A stretch of 64,000 nucleotides of DNA, from NCBI GenBank assembly GCA_000169115.1, contig AAVV01000009.1, positions 62,001-126,000 on the forward strand, read 5' to 3'. The notes beneath the pieces were generated by a model. It was not told the origin of the DNA. It saw only the letters and a program-made list of their open reading frames with translations, and searched no databases. The position numbers were made by a program, and so were the translations under genes. Source of the stretch: a marine gamma proteobacterium HTCC2080 (GTDB taxonomy: Bacteria > Pseudomonadota > Gammaproteobacteria > Pseudomonadales > Halieaceae). Below are positions 37,086 to 46,968 of the stretch, piece after piece. Position 1 is the first letter of the stretch. The number at the start of each line of letters is the position of its first letter.

Positions 37086-37925
37086 ATGCCAGAAGGACCA
37101 GAGATACGCCGTGCCGCCGATAAAATTGAAGCGGTATTGAAAGACAGAGTCGCCGAAAAAGTTGAATTTGGGCTGCAACCCCTAAAAAAATATGTGAAGC
37201 CGCTCAAGGGTAGCAACATACTCGCCTTGGAAACTCGCGGTAAGGCACTACTAACGCACTTTGATTCGGGCTTTACCATTTATTCGCACAACCAACTCTA
37301 TGGTGTTTGGCGGGTCGTAAAACGCGACAAGCTACCCAAGACTAACCGCCAGCTGCGGCTAGCGATACACACCGATAACCATAGCGCGTTGCTCTATAGC
37401 GCCTCGGATATTAGCGTTTGGAAAACTCAAAATATTGAAGAGCACCCATTTTTACAGCGCATTGGCCCTGACATTCTCAACCCCGATTTAAGCTGGCGCA
37501 CGGTTGCTGAGCGACTGCAGAGCAAGGCTTTTTCGGGAAGGGCCCTCAACTCGGTGTATCTCGATCAGGCCTTCCTGGCCGGGCTGGGCAACTATCTGCG
37601 AAGTGAAATTTTATTTATTGCGGGTATTAATCCTGCGCAAAAGGCGCGCGATCTCAGTAAAGGCCAGGTTGGAAAGCTTGCCCGAACTACCCTGGAGGTT
37701 AGTCAGCGTAGCTATGCCCTAGAAGGGGTGACTCTTCCCGAGCGCCAATATCGGACCTTAAAAAATCAAGGTGTGACCTATGGCAAGGCGCGATTTTTTG
37801 TTTTCGGTCGGGCAAGACAGCCTTGCCGTGTGTGTAAAACAAAAATCCAGCGTTCTACAGCCAACTCACGAAGAATTTATACTTGCGCTACTTGTCAGCC
37901 CACTGAGTCAAGTCTTGGCAATTGA
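37086..37925 (+). CDS. nei: Endonuclease VIII (Fpg/Nei family DNA glycosylase)
   Basis: A base-excision repair glycosylase/AP lyase acting on oxidised pyrimidines. MPEGPEIRRAADKIE has the catalytic Pro2 and Glu3. The helix-two-turn-helix region YLDQAFLAGLGNYLRSEIL and a C-terminal zinc finger CRVC...CATC are intact. RRAADKIE at the N-terminus favours Nei over Fpg (MutM). At 279 residues it is slightly longer than E. coli Nei (263). It is a single gene. Confidence 0.93.
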   Translation: MPEGPEIRRAADKIEAVLKDRVAEKVEFGLQPLKKYVKPLKGSNILALETRGKALLTHFDSGFTIYSHNQLYGVWRVVKRDKLPKTNRQLRLAIHTDNHSALLYSASDISVWKTQNIEEHPFLQRIGPDILNPDLSWRTVAERLQSKAFSGRALNSVYLDQAFLAGLGNYLRSEILFIAGINPAQKARDLSKGQVGKLARTTLEVSQRSYALEGVTLPERQYRTLKNQGVTYGKARFFVFGRARQPCRVCKTKIQRSTANSRRIYTCATCQPTESSLGN

Positions 37926-38057
37926 AGCCTTGAGATTATTTTTATACGGCGCCCGCCGTCAAATAAGCGTTGTAAGTTGGTTAGGGCAGGGTAATGGTGG
38001 CGCGATAAGCCAATGTTTTATGGCGCTGAACTGTCTCATTCAGACGGTTACAGTGGA

Positions 38058-38918
38058 TTAACCTCTACGCAGATTTGCCATGCAGCCCACAACAATTAAC
38101 CCGGTGCCGAGCAGAGTTTGTAACGTCAGCCCCTCCGCAAAAAACCACCAGCCCAACAGGGCGGCCCAAATAAATGCGGTGTACTCGATGGATATGAGTT
38201 TCTGCGCTTCGGCTCGTCGGTACGCCATAGACATCAGTGCCAGTGACCCCATGGCAAAAACTGCCGCAAAGGCTGCACCGCCCAACTGCATCGCATTAGT
38301 GGGTAGAGTGACAAAGAAAGGCGCGCCCATAAGCAGTAGCGCGAATACCATAATATTTTGGTAGAAGACGATCTCAATAGGCCTGGCCATCAGCGAATGT
38401 TTTCTTTGCACGATCAAGTAAAAAGCGTAGAGCAAGGCAAATAGCAGAACCGCCGACAAGCCCAATAGATCGCTGTCTGCATCGAGGCTTAGTAGTTCAC
38501 CCCCAACGACCACAGTGACTCCCATGAATCCAAGCCCTGCTGCTATTTTGGCGTTGCTGTGAATACGTTCCCCTAGCAGCGGCGCTGCGAGGAAGAGGGT
38601 GATAATGGGCGCAATGAACGAGAGGCCGATCGCTTGAGCCAAAGGGATACGTGTGAGGCTGAAAAAGAACAGGTAGGTCATTAGGGTCGTGATCACCGCC
38701 CGCAGGATATGAATTCGCAGGACTTCGCCTGAGATCGGCCTAACCCTGCTAGGGGAATAGAGCATTAGCGCGAACAACACGCCGAAGGCCATCCGCCAGA
38801 ACATGGCGCTGTAGGTTCCCATCGCTAATGCCTGCGCTTTCATAACGGCATCGAGTAGTGAAAACAGCAGCACGCCAAGCGAGGCCAGAAAAACTGGGAA
38901 ATGTGTGCTTTGCTTCAT
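38058..38918 (-). CDS. DMT superfamily transporter with two EamA domains
   Basis: A 286-residue inner-membrane exporter-like protein with about ten hydrophobic helices in two EamA repeats (about 5-135 and 150-285). Landmarks are FWRMAFGVLFALMLY, ARAITT-like LRAVITTLMTYLFFFSL and, in repeat two, VFALLLMGAPFF. The start at 38918 is preceded by GGAGAA at 10 bases; the frame continues upstream without a ribosome site. Substrate unknown. Confidence 0.85.
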   Translation of the reverse strand: MKQSTHFPVFLASLGVLLFSLLDAVMKAQALAMGTYSAMFWRMAFGVLFALMLYSPSRVRPISGEVLRIHILRAVITTLMTYLFFFSLTRIPLAQAIGLSFIAPIITLFLAAPLLGERIHSNAKIAAGLGFMGVTVVVGGELLSLDADSDLLGLSAVLLFALLYAFYLIVQRKHSLMARPIEIVFYQNIMVFALLLMGAPFFVTLPTNAMQLGGAAFAAVFAMGSLALMSMAYRRAEAQKLISIEYTAFIWAALLGWWFFAEGLTLQTLLGTGLIVVGCMANLRRG

Positions 38919-39150
38919 GTTGAAGCATTCTCCAAACTTAGTGTGCTGGCGCACCGCGCAATAGCTTGGATTTGAGCAGATATGTTCTCTTCTACCAACC
39001 CCCATTTAAGACTTTCTGTCGAGGGTCAGGTGTACTCAATACGCCTTTATTGGCGGAGATCTGTGAAATTGGTGGGCTTAAGAGAGCTTGAGCCTGAGTT
39101 AAGCTGCTAGTGAAACCTTGGAGCAGTGATCTTCTGAAACGTCTTGATCG

Positions 39151-40419
39151 CTACCTCGCATGTTGCCTTTTGGCACACTCCAGCGCCACTGCCTGAAAGA
39201 GCTTTCCTCGCTCATTAAAAAAATCCAGTAAATGCAATGATGTGGGTACGAAAGCAAAGCCTATCTCAGCTTCCGGGTGCCATTGAAAAACGGAGCCGCC
39301 AAGCCCCATCCAACCATAAAAGCCCTCACGCCCATCGTTCAATGCTTTGGTGAAGGCCGAACTAGAGCTTTTACTTGGCAGAAACTGGTCTACACCGCCT
39401 TGGGTAAAGCGCGTCGGTAGCACGCCCCCCATAGTTGCAGGTTGCGGGTCATTGTGTAGCTCCTGCCAGGCAGCTGTGCTCAGGCAGTTGACTGAGTCGA
39501 GGCTGCCGCCAGCGGCCATCATAGCGGCTATGCGTGCCAGCCCCCGAGCGGAGGCGTGGGTATTGGCCGAGGGGGTTTCTCCGCGACGCATGCGGTTGTC
39601 GTTGAAGAAACTGATACCTCGCATTTCCCGAACCGGAGGTGTTCTCATAGAGGACCCTTTACGTGCGGGCAGAAGAATTTTCAAGAGCCGCGCCATCAGT
39701 TGCATAACGTTGTGTAGCACCCTACGACCAAGGGCTTTCGGTCGGAAGCTCGCCAGAATATGACGCCCAATGCCCAGTGGCGTTATTTTACTGACCCGTT
39801 GAAGCTGCTCTTCGTTCAAGCCCACCACAACGTCAGCATTAAGTGGCCCACTAATCTCCTCAGCAAGGTACTCACCGATCGTGCGCCCTGCGGGGTCTAC
39901 CCTACGAAACACCTCGTTTACGATCCAGCCTCGGGTCATGGCGTGATACTCACGCCGTCCTTTTTCGGGGGATCGAAAGTGCTGTTCCTGCTTTTCGATA
40001 ATACTGCCAAGCCGGTTCGTCTTGATGTTTTCCGGCAGTAAGTCGTCGACGTCGATGGCGGTGTCAAAGTTGGCAAGTCCGGCTTCGTGACGCATCACAT
40101 CGGCAACCCGGGTGTGTTCTTTGCCACCCCCGCGGTATTCAGGCCATACGTCGTTTACTCGGGTCTCATAACTGAGCAGACCCCTGCCAACCAGTGATGC
40201 AATGGCGATGGCCTCAAGGCTTTTGCCACTGCTAAAGACATTGACCAGCGAGTCGGGTTTAAAAATGGAGTCGTAAGCTCTTGAGTACCAGAGGTCTACG
40301 ACCTTTTGACCGCTGTGATAGATACAAAGCTGCGCATTTTCTTCCGCGAGGGTGTGCATCTGCTTCTCGAAGAGTCGCTGCACAGGCTCGAAGCCCGCTG
40401 CCGTAGTGCCGTTGATCAC
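39151..40419 (-). CDS. Serine hydrolase, beta-lactamase/EstB-like esterase family
   Basis: A 422-residue protein without a signal peptide. The nucleophile motif is SSGK (Ser63, Lys66) in LVNVFSSGKSLEAIA. A family Tyr lies in REYHAMTRGWIVNEVF and the C-terminal oxyanion segment is in GWMGLGGSVFQWHPE. This set is seen in family VIII carboxylesterases and related cytosolic hydrolases. It is distinct from the exported relative at 16381. Substrate unknown. Confidence 0.87.
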   Translation of the reverse strand: MINGTTAAGFEPVQRLFEKQMHTLAEENAQLCIYHSGQKVVDLWYSRAYDSIFKPDSLVNVFSSGKSLEAIAIASLVGRGLLSYETRVNDVWPEYRGGGKEHTRVADVMRHEAGLANFDTAIDVDDLLPENIKTNRLGSIIEKQEQHFRSPEKGRREYHAMTRGWIVNEVFRRVDPAGRTIGEYLAEEISGPLNADVVVGLNEEQLQRVSKITPLGIGRHILASFRPKALGRRVLHNVMQLMARLLKILLPARKGSSMRTPPVREMRGISFFNDNRMRRGETPSANTHASARGLARIAAMMAAGGSLDSVNCLSTAAWQELHNDPQPATMGGVLPTRFTQGGVDQFLPSKSSSSAFTKALNDGREGFYGWMGLGGSVFQWHPEAEIGFAFVPTSLHLLDFFNERGKLFQAVALECAKRQHAR

Positions 40420-40709
40420 GTGTCTGAAAACTCCTGTCGGTTCGATATTTTTGTGATGGCAAAGTGTAGTCAGCTATTACCAGAGGAGCACCATAGCCTG
40501 AAGTGCAGTTTCAGGCGAGCTGCTCCCAGGTTCACGCCGCAGGAGGGTGCAAGTTGGATACTTGCCGGAACCTGCTGAAACTGGCGTGGCCGTGACTTGC
40601 CTGAGCGCACTGCCCCTTATAATCTAAAGGGCTACCTCAAGGGCCATCTCAAAGGCTAACGCCATCGAATGTCTGGCATACTATAGAAAACAACCCAAAG
40701 CTCTGTCTT

Positions 40710-41732
40710 ATGACACACCACAGTATTCTCGATTTAGTTCCGATTACCCTTGGTAGCGACGCGGGGTGCGCTCTTGAGCGCAGTAAACAGCTCGCTATTA
40801 AGGCGGAAGCCTGGGGTTATAAGCGGTATTGGGTCGCCGAGCATCACAATATGCCGGGCATTGCCAGCTCGGCCACCGCGGTTGTAATCGGTCATCTTGC
40901 TTCGGCGACTCAGACCATTCGCGTGGGCTCGGGGGGCATCATGCTGCCCAACCATGCACCACTGATGGTGGCGGAACAGTTCGGAACGCTGGCTACGTTG
41001 TACCCCAACCGAATTGATTTAGGCATAGGCCGCGCACCGGGCACCGATGGCCTTACAATGCAGGCTCTGCGACGTAATCTCGCCGCAAGTGTCGAAGACT
41101 TTCCCAGAGACGTGGTGGAACTGCAGCAATACCTAAAGCCTACCCAACCCGGACAACGCGTGAGCGCAACGCCAGGGGCGGGCACTGAGGTTCCAATCTG
41201 GATTTTGGGTTCGAGTTTGTTTGGCGCGCAGCTTGCGGCCACTTTGGGTATGCCCTTTGCGTTTGCCTCACATTTTGCGCCTACTTACTTAGGCGCTGCG
41301 ATCGAAACCTATCGCGCACAGTTTACGCCCTCAGCAACCTTGAAAGAGCCATACGTTATGTTGGGTTTCAACCTTTGCGCCGCAGAGACAGATGCCCACG
41401 CTCATTTTCTACGCTCGTCCTCGCTACAGTCCTTTGTCAATCTGAGGCGAGGAGCGCCCGGGCCCTTACCTGAACCTATTGAAGGTTTTGAAGCCAGCCT
41501 TTCGCCCGCGGAGCGACAGGTGGTTCAGGCTATTGGTCAATGCTCAGCCGTTGGCAATTTGGAAACTGTTCAAGCACAAATCGGTGCCTTCCTCGATCAG
41601 ACGGGGGCAGATGAGCTGATGCTGGTATCCTCGATTTTTGACCCAGAGCAGCGTCTGAAGAGTTACGAGCTTGGCTCCGTTGCGATGCAGAATCTAGCCG
41701 AGACCAACACACCACGTCGAGCCGCTTGTTGA
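40710..41732 (+). CDS. LLM class flavin-dependent oxidoreductase
   Basis: A 340-residue luciferase-like monooxygenase of the type often annotated as YhbW/MsnO8-like. Family landmarks are [55 protein letters not shown] and [16 protein letters not shown], which together form the FMN-binding TIM barrel. No dedicated reductase is adjacent. It is a single gene, with a divergent serine hydrolase gene upstream. Confidence 0.9.
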   Translation: MTHHSILDLVPITLGSDAGCALERSKQLAIKAEAWGYKRYWVAEHHNMPGIASSATAVVIGHLASATQTIRVGSGGIMLPNHAPLMVAEQFGTLATLYPNRIDLGIGRAPGTDGLTMQALRRNLAASVEDFPRDVVELQQYLKPTQPGQRVSATPGAGTEVPIWILGSSLFGAQLAATLGMPFAFASHFAPTYLGAAIETYRAQFTPSATLKEPYVMLGFNLCAAETDAHAHFLRSSSLQSFVNLRRGAPGPLPEPIEGFEASLSPAERQVVQAIGQCSAVGNLETVQAQIGAFLDQTGADELMLVSSIFDPEQRLKSYELGSVAMQNLAETNTPRRAAC

Positions 41733-41961
41733 TTTAGCCCAACATTCGAGTCTATGACGCGATCTCCCGTTAGGGTTCAGGGCTGACAAAGTCACATTCC
41801 GAGCCCTAAATCTGGGCGAGGCATTCGAAAAATTGTGCTGTATGTTCTCTCGCTAAAGTCCTGCCCACAACGGCTAAATTCATCTTAGGGGCGGTTTTTA
41901 CTATCCTGTTCTGTTTTTATTTTGTTAACAGCCATCACTGCCAAATACCAAAGGAAAAGCA

Positions 41962-42552
41962 TTGAAGTTAATTATTCAGAAATGGAAAAAACGCACATTT
42001 CCAAAAAAACTGTTTTTAATTTTTGATTGTGTGGCTGTCGGAATATTAAGTATCCACTTTAGTTTTGCCGCATATGCTCACACTTTTTCTGAGAGTTATA
42101 CAGATCGTGTTTTTGTAATTGAGCATGATTGGCAATTTAGCATCTTATATCCTATATCAACGACTCAATTAGGTTTTACTCCGCCTTTCTTAGGAGTGGC
42201 TTATGTTAATAAAAGTGCAATTGATGAGGCAGGAGTAACCATAGAAGAGGTTAGCGCACATGAAGCTAAGCATATCGAGCAGTTTTGGGAGTTGGGGTTT
42301 AGTCACTTTGGGGTTGAAACATGGAAGTTGGAGGGGGTAGCTGAATATGTTCGAGGTAAACCAACAGCAGATTTGTGTCAGCCCAAAGAGGATGAAAGCA
42401 TTAATCGACTTAATTATAGAGATTACTTTATTGTCGTAACCTATCTAATAGAGAAGCAGGGTTTAACTGAAGAACAGATATATGAAACAAGTGAGTACCC
42501 CATTGAAACTGCAAAAAAATGGGTTCTGAATAATAGGTGCAAAAAAATATAA
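41962..42552 (+). CDS. AT-rich HExxH putative metalloprotease, unknown family
   Basis: A 196-residue product from a TTG start with AAGGA about 8 bases upstream. Residues 15-40 form a signal or membrane anchor (KLFLIFDCVAVGILSIHFSF then AAYAH). The zinc motif HEAKH is at 100-104, followed by Glu124 in LEGVAEY, 20 residues later, as in gluzincin-type sites. The gene is visibly richer in A and T than its neighbours, with AAA/ATA/AAT codons. That composition and the orphan status suggest recent acquisition. I do not recognise the family; peptidase activity is inferred from the motif only. Confidence 0.65.
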   Translation: MKLIIQKWKKRTFPKKLFLIFDCVAVGILSIHFSFAAYAHTFSESYTDRVFVIEHDWQFSILYPISTTQLGFTPPFLGVAYVNKSAIDEAGVTIEEVSAHEAKHIEQFWELGFSHFGVETWKLEGVAEYVRGKPTADLCQPKEDESINRLNYRDYFIVVTYLIEKQGLTEEQIYETSEYPIETAKKWVLNNRCKKI

Positions 42553-42747
42553 TAAGTCACTCAAAACAAAAAATAATAGTTGGTGATTGCCCGTGCTCTA
42601 CGCCTTTAATCAACGATCATTTTCCGCATAAAGAGGCGTTATTGGTCGCTCTGGGTGTTGTTTAGCGGCCTAGAGGCCGTAAAGTCCCAATTGTGTCGCC
42701 TAGCTGTCCGGCCATGCCGGGTCATGTAGCCAACCTGCCACACCTTC

Positions 42748-42930
42748 TTAAGAATTTTCCCGCTGCAGGTCAACCACGGGTAGTTGGTGAGCCTTCTTGT
42801 CAAAATTTAGGGTGCTTAGCCGTTCGAACTTGAAGGCCATAGCCAACAGATTATCGGGAAAGCTCTGCAATCGTATATTGAAGTTCATGACGGAATCGTT
42901 GCTTGTGACGACACAGGCTCTTGGTTTTTG
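42748..42930 (-). pseudogene. Remnant of lemA (C-terminal fragment)
   Basis: The minus-strand translation NDSVMNFNIRLQSFP then DNLLAMAFKFE and, near its end, LPVVDL matches the conserved LemA end (YN-AV-xYN-xxIxSFPxNLxAxxFGF ... PxVDF). The N-terminal two thirds of LemA, including its membrane helix, are missing. At its upstream edge the frame runs into the 49-bp repeat (GILREQKPRACVVTS). It looks like a broken gene, not a short functional one. No TPM-domain partner is seen. Confidence 0.65.
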
Positions 42931-42949
42931 CTCCCTCAATATCCCGCTC
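42901..42949. repeat. Left copy of a degenerate 49-bp direct repeat
   Basis: GCTTGTGACGACACAGGCTC followed by TTGGTTTTTGCTCCCT matches 46454-46502 at roughly four fifths of positions in the same orientation. On the minus strand both copies read GILREQK-RACV-TS, so the sequence may once have been coding. It abuts the lemA remnant. Confidence 0.7.
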
Positions 42950-43085
42950 GGATGGTTTTTCTGAAGCCGTGGTCACATATGAGCAGGTCGCGTTTTAGCT
43001 TGGTCTAAGCAACTAGGGTGCCGCAAGTAATCAAGCGCAAATATCGCGATCCAAAAAGGCACGCATCTGTCAGAGTTTTAGGGTG

Positions 43086-43121
43086 AAAAAAAAGAGCCAT
43101 TCTAAGAAAGGGCCCTTTTTT
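43086..43121 (-). terminator. Terminator for the sulfatase gene
   Basis: On the minus strand AAAAAAGGGCC, loop, GGCTC then a run of eight Ts: a terminator hairpin about 80 bases past the sulfatase stop. Confidence 0.75.
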
Positions 43122-43198
43122 AACGTAACGCACTGTCAAGCTTGCAGCATCCCTAGCGCGGAACGTCCGACGCTAGGAGCGGCTAGCCATTGGTTTAT

Positions 43199-45538
43199 TC
43201 ATTCCACGGCAATAACCACCTTGTTAATGGTGCCTGTGAAGCGGGTTTCCGCTGGCCCAACACCGATGTCGTCTGCGACTGGCGTCTGATTGTCGAGACC
43301 CACGTCAGCCGTTTCGTCGGCAGAGAATATCAGTGGCTGGGTTCTGCCAATTCTGCCAGACGCCACTTTTTTGCCGTCCACAGAAATTGTTGCGTTACCG
43401 CCTTTGCCCAAGCCGCCACCATCGTAGTCAAAGTTCATGACAATGGTTGCCGGGCCTGGAGGGATCGGCTTCTTCGCCGCAACCGTAAATCGCTCAAGGC
43501 CGAGGAAGTTATAGGTGTAAATCGGTCGGCCGTCTTTCATGTAAAGCGACCAGCCACCAAAGCGGCCACCCTGAGTCAGGATCACGCCGGTTGTGCCTTT
43601 GTCGACTTCTACTTCTGCGGTAATGCTCTTCGACTTGTTCTTGGAGTTCATGAAAACGTTCTCCAACATGCCGTTCATACCGTCGTAAAGCGTGAGTGAC
43701 TTACGGTCGCCCAACAAATCAGGACGTCCTGCGATCGCGGGATTCATGCGTTCTACCGTACGATCGTCAATTGGCAACACATTGTACTTTTCAGCTTCCT
43801 CCATGAAGGTCGCTTCCATGGCCGCTACCCGCTCGGGGTATTCGTCTGCAAGGTTATTCACCAGGCTGAAGTCCTCTTTGGTGTTGTAAAGCTCCCATAC
43901 GTCATCTTCGAGGGGCTTCTGTTTACCCGTCTGCCAGGGTGCTCGATGCAACACGCGGGCAAACCAACCATCTTGATACAACGCTCGGTTACCGAACATC
44001 TCAAAGTACTGAAGCGTGTGCTGCTCAGGGGCATCAGCGTCGTTCAAGCTGAACATAAGGCTAGTGCCGGCCATGGGTTCCTGAACCGTTCCATTGACGC
44101 TAGTGGGCTCAGGCAGGCTGGCAGCCTCAAGAATGGTCGGCGCGATATCGATCACATGAGAAAACTGGTTGCGAATCTCGCCCTGACTATCGATGCCGTC
44201 AGGCCAGTGAACAATCATGCCGTTACGGGTGCCGCCAAAGTCCGAAGCAACTTGCTTGGTCCATTTAAAAGGCGCATCAAAGGCCACCGCCCAGCCTGCT
44301 GACATGTGCGGAAAGGTATATTCTCCGCCCCACTCGTCAAGACGGGGTAGTAGGTCTTCAACTTTTTCAGTCACCTGGTTGAAGTAGGTCATCTCGTTAT
44401 ACATGCCGATGAAACCACCTTCAGCGCTAGTGCCGTTGTCACCCGCAATGTAAATGATGATGGTGTTGTCTAGCTCGCCAATATCCTCAACTGCATCAAC
44501 CAGCCGGCCGATATTCACGTCTGTGTGCTCCATGAATCCGGCAAAGACCTCGGCCTGGCGCGCAAAGAGCTTACGATGATCTTCAGGTAGATCTTCCCAA
44601 GCACTCAAATCCTCTGGGCGACCCGCTAGCTCGGTAGACTCTGGAATGATGCCCATCTCTTTTTGCTGGGCGACGGTCTCGGTGCGGACCTGATCCCAGC
44701 CCTTATCAAACTTACCTTTGTACTTGTCGGCCCACTCTTTAGGCACATGGTGCGGCGCATGCACTGCGCCCGTCGCAAAGTACATATAAAAGGGCTTGTC
44801 GGGCGTCATAGACTGCTGCGCTTTCATCCAGCCAATCGCCTGATCCGTCATGTCGTCTGTAAAGTGATAACCCGGGACGTGGGGCGGATTCACGCGGGTC
44901 ACACCATCGTAAACCAGCGGGTACCACTGATCGGTCTCACCCCCAATAAAGCCATAAAACTTGTCGAAGCCTGAGTGCGTTGGCCAACGGTCAAACGGAC
45001 CAGAGACACTGGTTTCCCAGGCGGCAGTCTCGTGCCATTTACCAAAGGCGCCGGTGCTGTAACCATTGAGGCGCATCATTTCAGCTACCGGCGCAACTCG
45101 GTTAGGAATTTTTCCGGTGTTCCCTGGAAACCCTGTGGCGCTCTCCATAATAGAGCCGGTGTTGGTCTGGTGGTGGTTGCGACCTGTTTTCAGGGCATTC
45201 CGCGTGGGTGAGCATAGGGCCGTCGTGTGAAAGTTGTTATAGCGCAAGCCGCCCGCGGCCAAGCGATCCATCGTCGGCGTATTAATGGGACCACCAAACG
45301 GGGTGGTCGCACCAAAGCCTACGTCATCAATCAACACAATAATCACGTTTGGCGCACCCTCTGGCGCCTCAACGCTGAACAGTGGCGGTGCCTCGACATT
45401 GCGAACGTCAAGCTCCTTAAACTTGGGCGGATCAGGTTCTGCAATGGGAAGATGCGTGCGATCCACCTCGAAGGCTTGCGCACTGACCACCGCCATCACA
45501 AACGAAATGCCTACCAATAACCGTCTGGCAATGTTCAT
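43199..45538 (-). CDS. Exported sulfatase (arylsulfatase family, type I)
   Basis: A 779-residue sulfatase from the ATG at 45538, which has GGGGAG 7 bases upstream; an upstream ATG at 45553 lacks this. A signal peptide ends SAQA at about 22. NVIIVLIDDVGFG (Asp71, Asp72) gives metal ligands; C109-S-P-T-R113 is the CxPxR motif whose cysteine must become formylglycine. FGKWHE and GDNGTS complete the site. The core ends near residue 560; a C-terminal extension of about 200 residues (LYDGMNGMLENVFMNSKNKS to FTGTINKVVIAVE) looks like a beta-sandwich. A TetR gene lies upstream on the same strand and may regulate it. The formylglycine-generating enzyme is not nearby. Confidence 0.93.
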   Translation of the reverse strand: MNIARRLLVGISFVMAVVSAQAFEVDRTHLPIAEPDPPKFKELDVRNVEAPPLFSVEAPEGAPNVIIVLIDDVGFGATTPFGGPINTPTMDRLAAGGLRYNNFHTTALCSPTRNALKTGRNHHQTNTGSIMESATGFPGNTGKIPNRVAPVAEMMRLNGYSTGAFGKWHETAAWETSVSGPFDRWPTHSGFDKFYGFIGGETDQWYPLVYDGVTRVNPPHVPGYHFTDDMTDQAIGWMKAQQSMTPDKPFYMYFATGAVHAPHHVPKEWADKYKGKFDKGWDQVRTETVAQQKEMGIIPESTELAGRPEDLSAWEDLPEDHRKLFARQAEVFAGFMEHTDVNIGRLVDAVEDIGELDNTIIIYIAGDNGTSAEGGFIGMYNEMTYFNQVTEKVEDLLPRLDEWGGEYTFPHMSAGWAVAFDAPFKWTKQVASDFGGTRNGMIVHWPDGIDSQGEIRNQFSHVIDIAPTILEAASLPEPTSVNGTVQEPMAGTSLMFSLNDADAPEQHTLQYFEMFGNRALYQDGWFARVLHRAPWQTGKQKPLEDDVWELYNTKEDFSLVNNLADEYPERVAAMEATFMEEAEKYNVLPIDDRTVERMNPAIAGRPDLLGDRKSLTLYDGMNGMLENVFMNSKNKSKSITAEVEVDKGTTGVILTQGGRFGGWSLYMKDGRPIYTYNFLGLERFTVAAKKPIPPGPATIVMNFDYDGGGLGKGGNATISVDGKKVASGRIGRTQPLIFSADETADVGLDNQTPVADDIGVGPAETRFTGTINKVVIAVE

Positions 45539-45808
45539 ATTTGTTCTCCCCAACCTTTTCCTATTCGTAAAGCGTTCATCAAACTTAACGGCCGCTAACC
45601 TAGCCTGTGAGCGCTTGTCCCCCTGAAAGGGCCGCTACCCGTGTCGGCTTATTAATAACAAACAAATGTTAGCTTAAGATAACGTTTAGATAACTTCAAA
45701 GGAAAGGGGAAATCGAGGATTTGAGAGCAAGTTGTCACCTTTTGCACCGCTGGCTACTTGCGCCATGTCGGTAGTACCCGGCGAAAAGGTGCTGCAATTG
45801 CCTTCGTA

Positions 45809-46411
45809 TCAGTCTGCGAGCACCGATTCGAGGTACGCAAGCACAACGCGTTGTGCTTCCTTATGGTAAGTCGGGGTGAGGGTTCCCTTTTCAATAAGGG
45901 ATTTCCGCCAGACAAGATCTGCAAGTTCTGAGCATATTTCGCAGGCCCTTGCAGCTTGGCGGGTATTGGGCACCAAACCCTGCTGGTGAAGCAATGTAAA
46001 CAGCGCTCCCCCAAAATCACGGCTCACTGTGTTGGCCGTTACAAGCGATACCGGGAGTAGAGCGAGAATCATCTCCACACGGTTCTTAAGATAGAAATCA
46101 CGCACGCTGTCGATATATAGCACCATCACTTCACGCCAATCAGGGGCCCTTGGCGATTGAGGCAGTTCGGCAACCATTTTCTGCACACCCCGCTGATAAA
46201 GCGCATCCAGAAGCGACTCAATCGACGCAAAAAAATAGTAGAGCGATGCTCTTGGTACAGCGGCTTGCTTGGCGACCGCATCGAGCGTGATGGTCTCTAG
46301 CGACCCCGCTTCCAGAATCAAATATTCGGCCGCTGCAATAATGCGGTTGTAGCGCTCCACCCCGGGTTTTCGCGTCGGTTGGCGAGCGGGTATGCTCGTT
46401 CTCTTGACCAT
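45809..46411 (-). CDS. TetR family transcriptional regulator
   Basis: A 200-residue TetR regulator: the HTH region ERYNRIIAAAEYLILEAG then ETITLDAVAKQAAVPRASLYYFF (residues 18-62) is followed by a helical ligand-binding domain. It stands just upstream of the sulfatase on the same strand with a gap of 270 bases, so it may act on that gene or on itself. The ligand is unknown. Confidence 0.92.
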   Translation of the reverse strand: MVKRTSIPARQPTRKPGVERYNRIIAAAEYLILEAGSLETITLDAVAKQAAVPRASLYYFFASIESLLDALYQRGVQKMVAELPQSPRAPDWREVMVLYIDSVRDFYLKNRVEMILALLPVSLVTANTVSRDFGGALFTLLHQQGLVPNTRQAARACEICSELADLVWRKSLIEKGTLTPTYHKEAQRVVLAYLESVLAD

Positions 46412-46968
46412 GGCTTCTTCACCTACATGTACGATGAGTACAACATAAACCTAGCTTGTGAAGACACATGCTCTTAGTTTTTGCTCCCTGAGTATTCCGT
46501 ATCGCACTATTGATGAATTACGGCAAGCGAAATATTTGCTGAGCATTAAGCCGCCGCCTCCAGAGAGCTTGCCTCTAAATGTGCAATTGATACAGCTACA
46601 AAAATTTCTCAGTCGAGCGCGGAACCCACACCAAAAAGTGGACGCGCACTGAAATTACAAAGCTGTGCGCTCAACCTGATCGTAAGGTCGGTAAGCCCAA
46701 GTTTACTAACAGAACCCTAGGGAATCTGTCGCTTATAGAGATTTATCTGACGTGACGTTAGCTCTAACCTATTGATCTGGCATTTGGCTGCGATTGCCCA
46801 TTTGGAAGATAGCGCAGTTGCGTAGGCAGGATGTCGGCATAAGTACCAACGAAAATTGCGGCGTCAATGTGTCTGGTTTGGTGAGTTAGCATCGATCTGT
46901 TTCGCAGGCGGCATTGCGGCGCAAAAATGCTGTCTGACAGGGTCAGTATAATTTTCTGGAGTTTCCCT
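46412..46968. other. Intergenic region with repeat copy, no gene recognised
   Basis: About 560 bases between divergent tetR and patatin genes. It holds the right copy of the 49-bp repeat at 46454. A 64-codon plus-strand frame (46458-46652) has no ribosome site or family signature. It should hold both promoters. Confidence 0.5.
46454..46502. repeat. Right copy of the degenerate 49-bp direct repeat
   Basis: GCTTGTGAAGACACATGCTC followed by TTAGTTTTTGCTCCCT matches 42901-42949 in the same orientation. The minus-strand reading GILREQKLRACVFTS is followed at once by a stop. The two copies bracket the sulfatase and tetR genes. Confidence 0.7.

Noticed and set aside
39347-39763. 138-codon frame opposite the serine hydrolase
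   Set aside because: Shadow of a clear gene on the other strand.
43190-43699. 169-codon plus-strand frame opposite the sulfatase
   Set aside because: Antisense shadow of a certain gene; composition is not protein-like.
46458-46652. 64-codon frame after the right repeat copy
   Set aside because: No ribosome site or family; begins inside the repeat.
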